A stretch of 6,195 nt of DNA, taken from contig CACXDF010000127.1 in assembly GCA_902766325.1 (NCBI GenBank), forward strand, positions 1 to 6,195, read 5' to 3'. Shown in pieces: positions 5,170-6,195 of the stretch. This DNA comes from an uncultured Eubacteriales bacterium (GTDB lineage: Bacteria; Bacillota; Clostridia; Christensenellales; DTU072). A program made the translations under genes and the position numbers. The notes under the pieces were generated by a model, which was given only the letters and a program-made list of their open reading frames with translations, was not told the origin of the DNA and did no database searches. Within the stretch, counting starts at the first letter, position 1, and each line of letters begins with the position of its first letter.

Positions 5170-6195
5170 TTATTTGGCGGAGTGGCCTTCGATAAGACGC
5201 TTCTTTTCGCCGGAGGGCACTTCGGTATAGCACTTGAGCTGCATGACGTAGTTACCGCGGCCCTGGGTGGCGCTACGAAGAACGGTAGCGTAACCGAACA
5301 TTTCGGCAAGCGGGATATCGCAGTCGACAGCCTTGTTACCGCCGACGTCACGCATTTCTCTGATGCCGCCGCGACGGGAAGTAACGGTGTTAATAACGTC
5401 GCCGAGATAATCCGGCGGAACAACGACTTCGACGTCCATCATCGGTTCGAGGATGGTCGGATCGGCAAGGCGAGCCGCTTCTTTAAACGCAAGGCTACCG
5501 GCGATCTTAAAGCTCATTTCCGAAGAGTCAACTTCGTGGAAGCTACCATCAACGAGGTGAACGATAAAGTCGACCATTTCGTATCCGATCAGGATACCGC
5601 CCTTAGCGGCTTCTCTGATACCTTCTTCGACAGGCTTAATGAATTCTTTCGGAATGACACCGCCCTTGATCTCGTCGTAGAACTCGATACCTTTACCCGG
5701 TTCGTTGGGTTCGATCTCGATAACGCAGTGACCGTATTGACCGTGACCGCCGCTCTGACGAACGAACTTTCCTTCGGCGCGCGCCTTTCTCTTGATGGCT
5801 TCGCGGTAGGCAACTTCCGGTTTACCGATGTTGGCTTCGACTTTGAATTCACGAAGCAATCTGTCGACGATGATTTCCAAGTGCAATTCGCCCATACCGG
5901 CGATGATGGTCTGTCCGGTTTCGCGATCGGTATAGGTACGGAAGGTCGGGTCTTCTTCGGCAAGACGTACGAGAGCGAGAGCCATCTTTTCTTGTCCGAT
6001 CTTGGTCTTCGGTTCGATAGCAAGACGAATAACGGGATCCGGGAACTTCATTTCGTCCAGAACGATAGGAGCCTTTTCGTCGCAAAGGGTCTCGCCGGTG
6101 GTGGTGGACTTCAGACCGATGATAGCAATGATATCGCCGGCATGCGCCTCTTCGATATCGATACGATCGTTGGAGAACATACGAATAAGTCTACC
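5170..6195 (-). CDS. fusA: Elongation factor G, C-terminal half (5' end beyond the right edge)
   Basis: EF-G is the GTPase that drives ribosome translocation and, with RRF, recycling. The window holds the last 341 residues of a protein normally near 690, so the G domain is outside. The open frame continues upstream to the edge (GRLIRMFSNDRIDIEEAHAGD), so the ATG at 6180 is internal. Seen in order: the end of domain II with TTTGETLCDE (31-40 of the part); domain III with GMGELHLEI (100-108); domain IV with VRQSGGHGQYGHCVIE (145-160), GGVIPKEFIKPVEEGI (178-193) and DGSFHEVDSSEMSFKIAGS (216-234); and domain V with SRRGGI (273-278) and PLAEMFGYATVLRSATQGRG (295-314). These match canonical FusA. 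The C-terminal end (LKCYTEVPSGEKKRLIEGHSAK) looks intact. The expected partner tuf does not follow directly. Confidence 0.97.
   Translation of the reverse strand, partial: GRLIRMFSNDRIDIEEAHAGDIIAIIGLKSTTTGETLCDEKAPIVLDEMKFPDPVIRLAIEPKTKIGQEKMALALVRLAEEDPTFRTYTDRETGQTIIAGMGELHLEIIVDRLLREFKVEANIGKPEVAYREAIKRKARAEGKFVRQSGGHGQYGHCVIEIEPNEPGKGIEFYDEIKGGVIPKEFIKPVEEGIREAAKGGILIGYEMVDFIVHLVDGSFHEVDSSEMSFKIAGSLAFKEAARLADPTILEPMMDVEVVVPPDYLGDVINTVTSRRGGIREMRDVGGNKAVDCDIPLAEMFGYATVLRSATQGRGNYVMQLKCYTEVPSGEKKRLIEGHSAK

Overview
The window reads as chromosomal DNA of a Clostridia-like member of the Firmicutes (Bacillota). The support is consensus sigma-A promoters, purine-rich ribosome binding sites, strong intrinsic terminators, a Gram-positive-type EF-Tu and a moderate G+C content. 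Genus and species cannot be read from it. All six genes lie on the minus strand, so transcription runs from high to low coordinates, and they are tightly packed.

In transcription order: (i) the 3' half of fusA (elongation factor G), closed by a perfect-stem terminator. (ii) A two-gene unit: a TetR-family repressor with a full-consensus promoter (TTGACA-N17-TATAAT) and two matching operator-like palindromes 20 bp apart, then a GPH-family (MelB-like) cation:sugar symporter. A strong Shine-Dalgarno followed by a palindrome lies between the two genes, and a terminator follows the symporter. (iii) tuf (EF-Tu), with its own AT-rich upstream region, promoter and terminator. (iv) A new promoter driving a left-handed-beta-helix acyltransferase whose stop codon overlaps (ATGA) the start of a GH36/melibiase-like glycoside hydrolase, which runs off the left edge.

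The main oddity is the arrangement. fusA and tuf are normally adjacent at the end of the str operon (rpsL-rpsG-fusA-tuf). Here about 2.65 kb holding an independently controlled TetR-transporter unit separates them, and tuf is transcribed alone. The translation-factor genes are also interleaved with carbohydrate genes: a MelB-type symporter upstream of tuf, and an acyltransferase with an alpha-galactosidase-like enzyme downstream. A link in alpha-galactoside use is possible but not shown. I see no mobile element, CRISPR array, tRNA, rRNA or clear riboswitch, and no convincing evidence for a wholly new system. The most interesting material is the split str operon and the regulatory architecture of the inserted unit.
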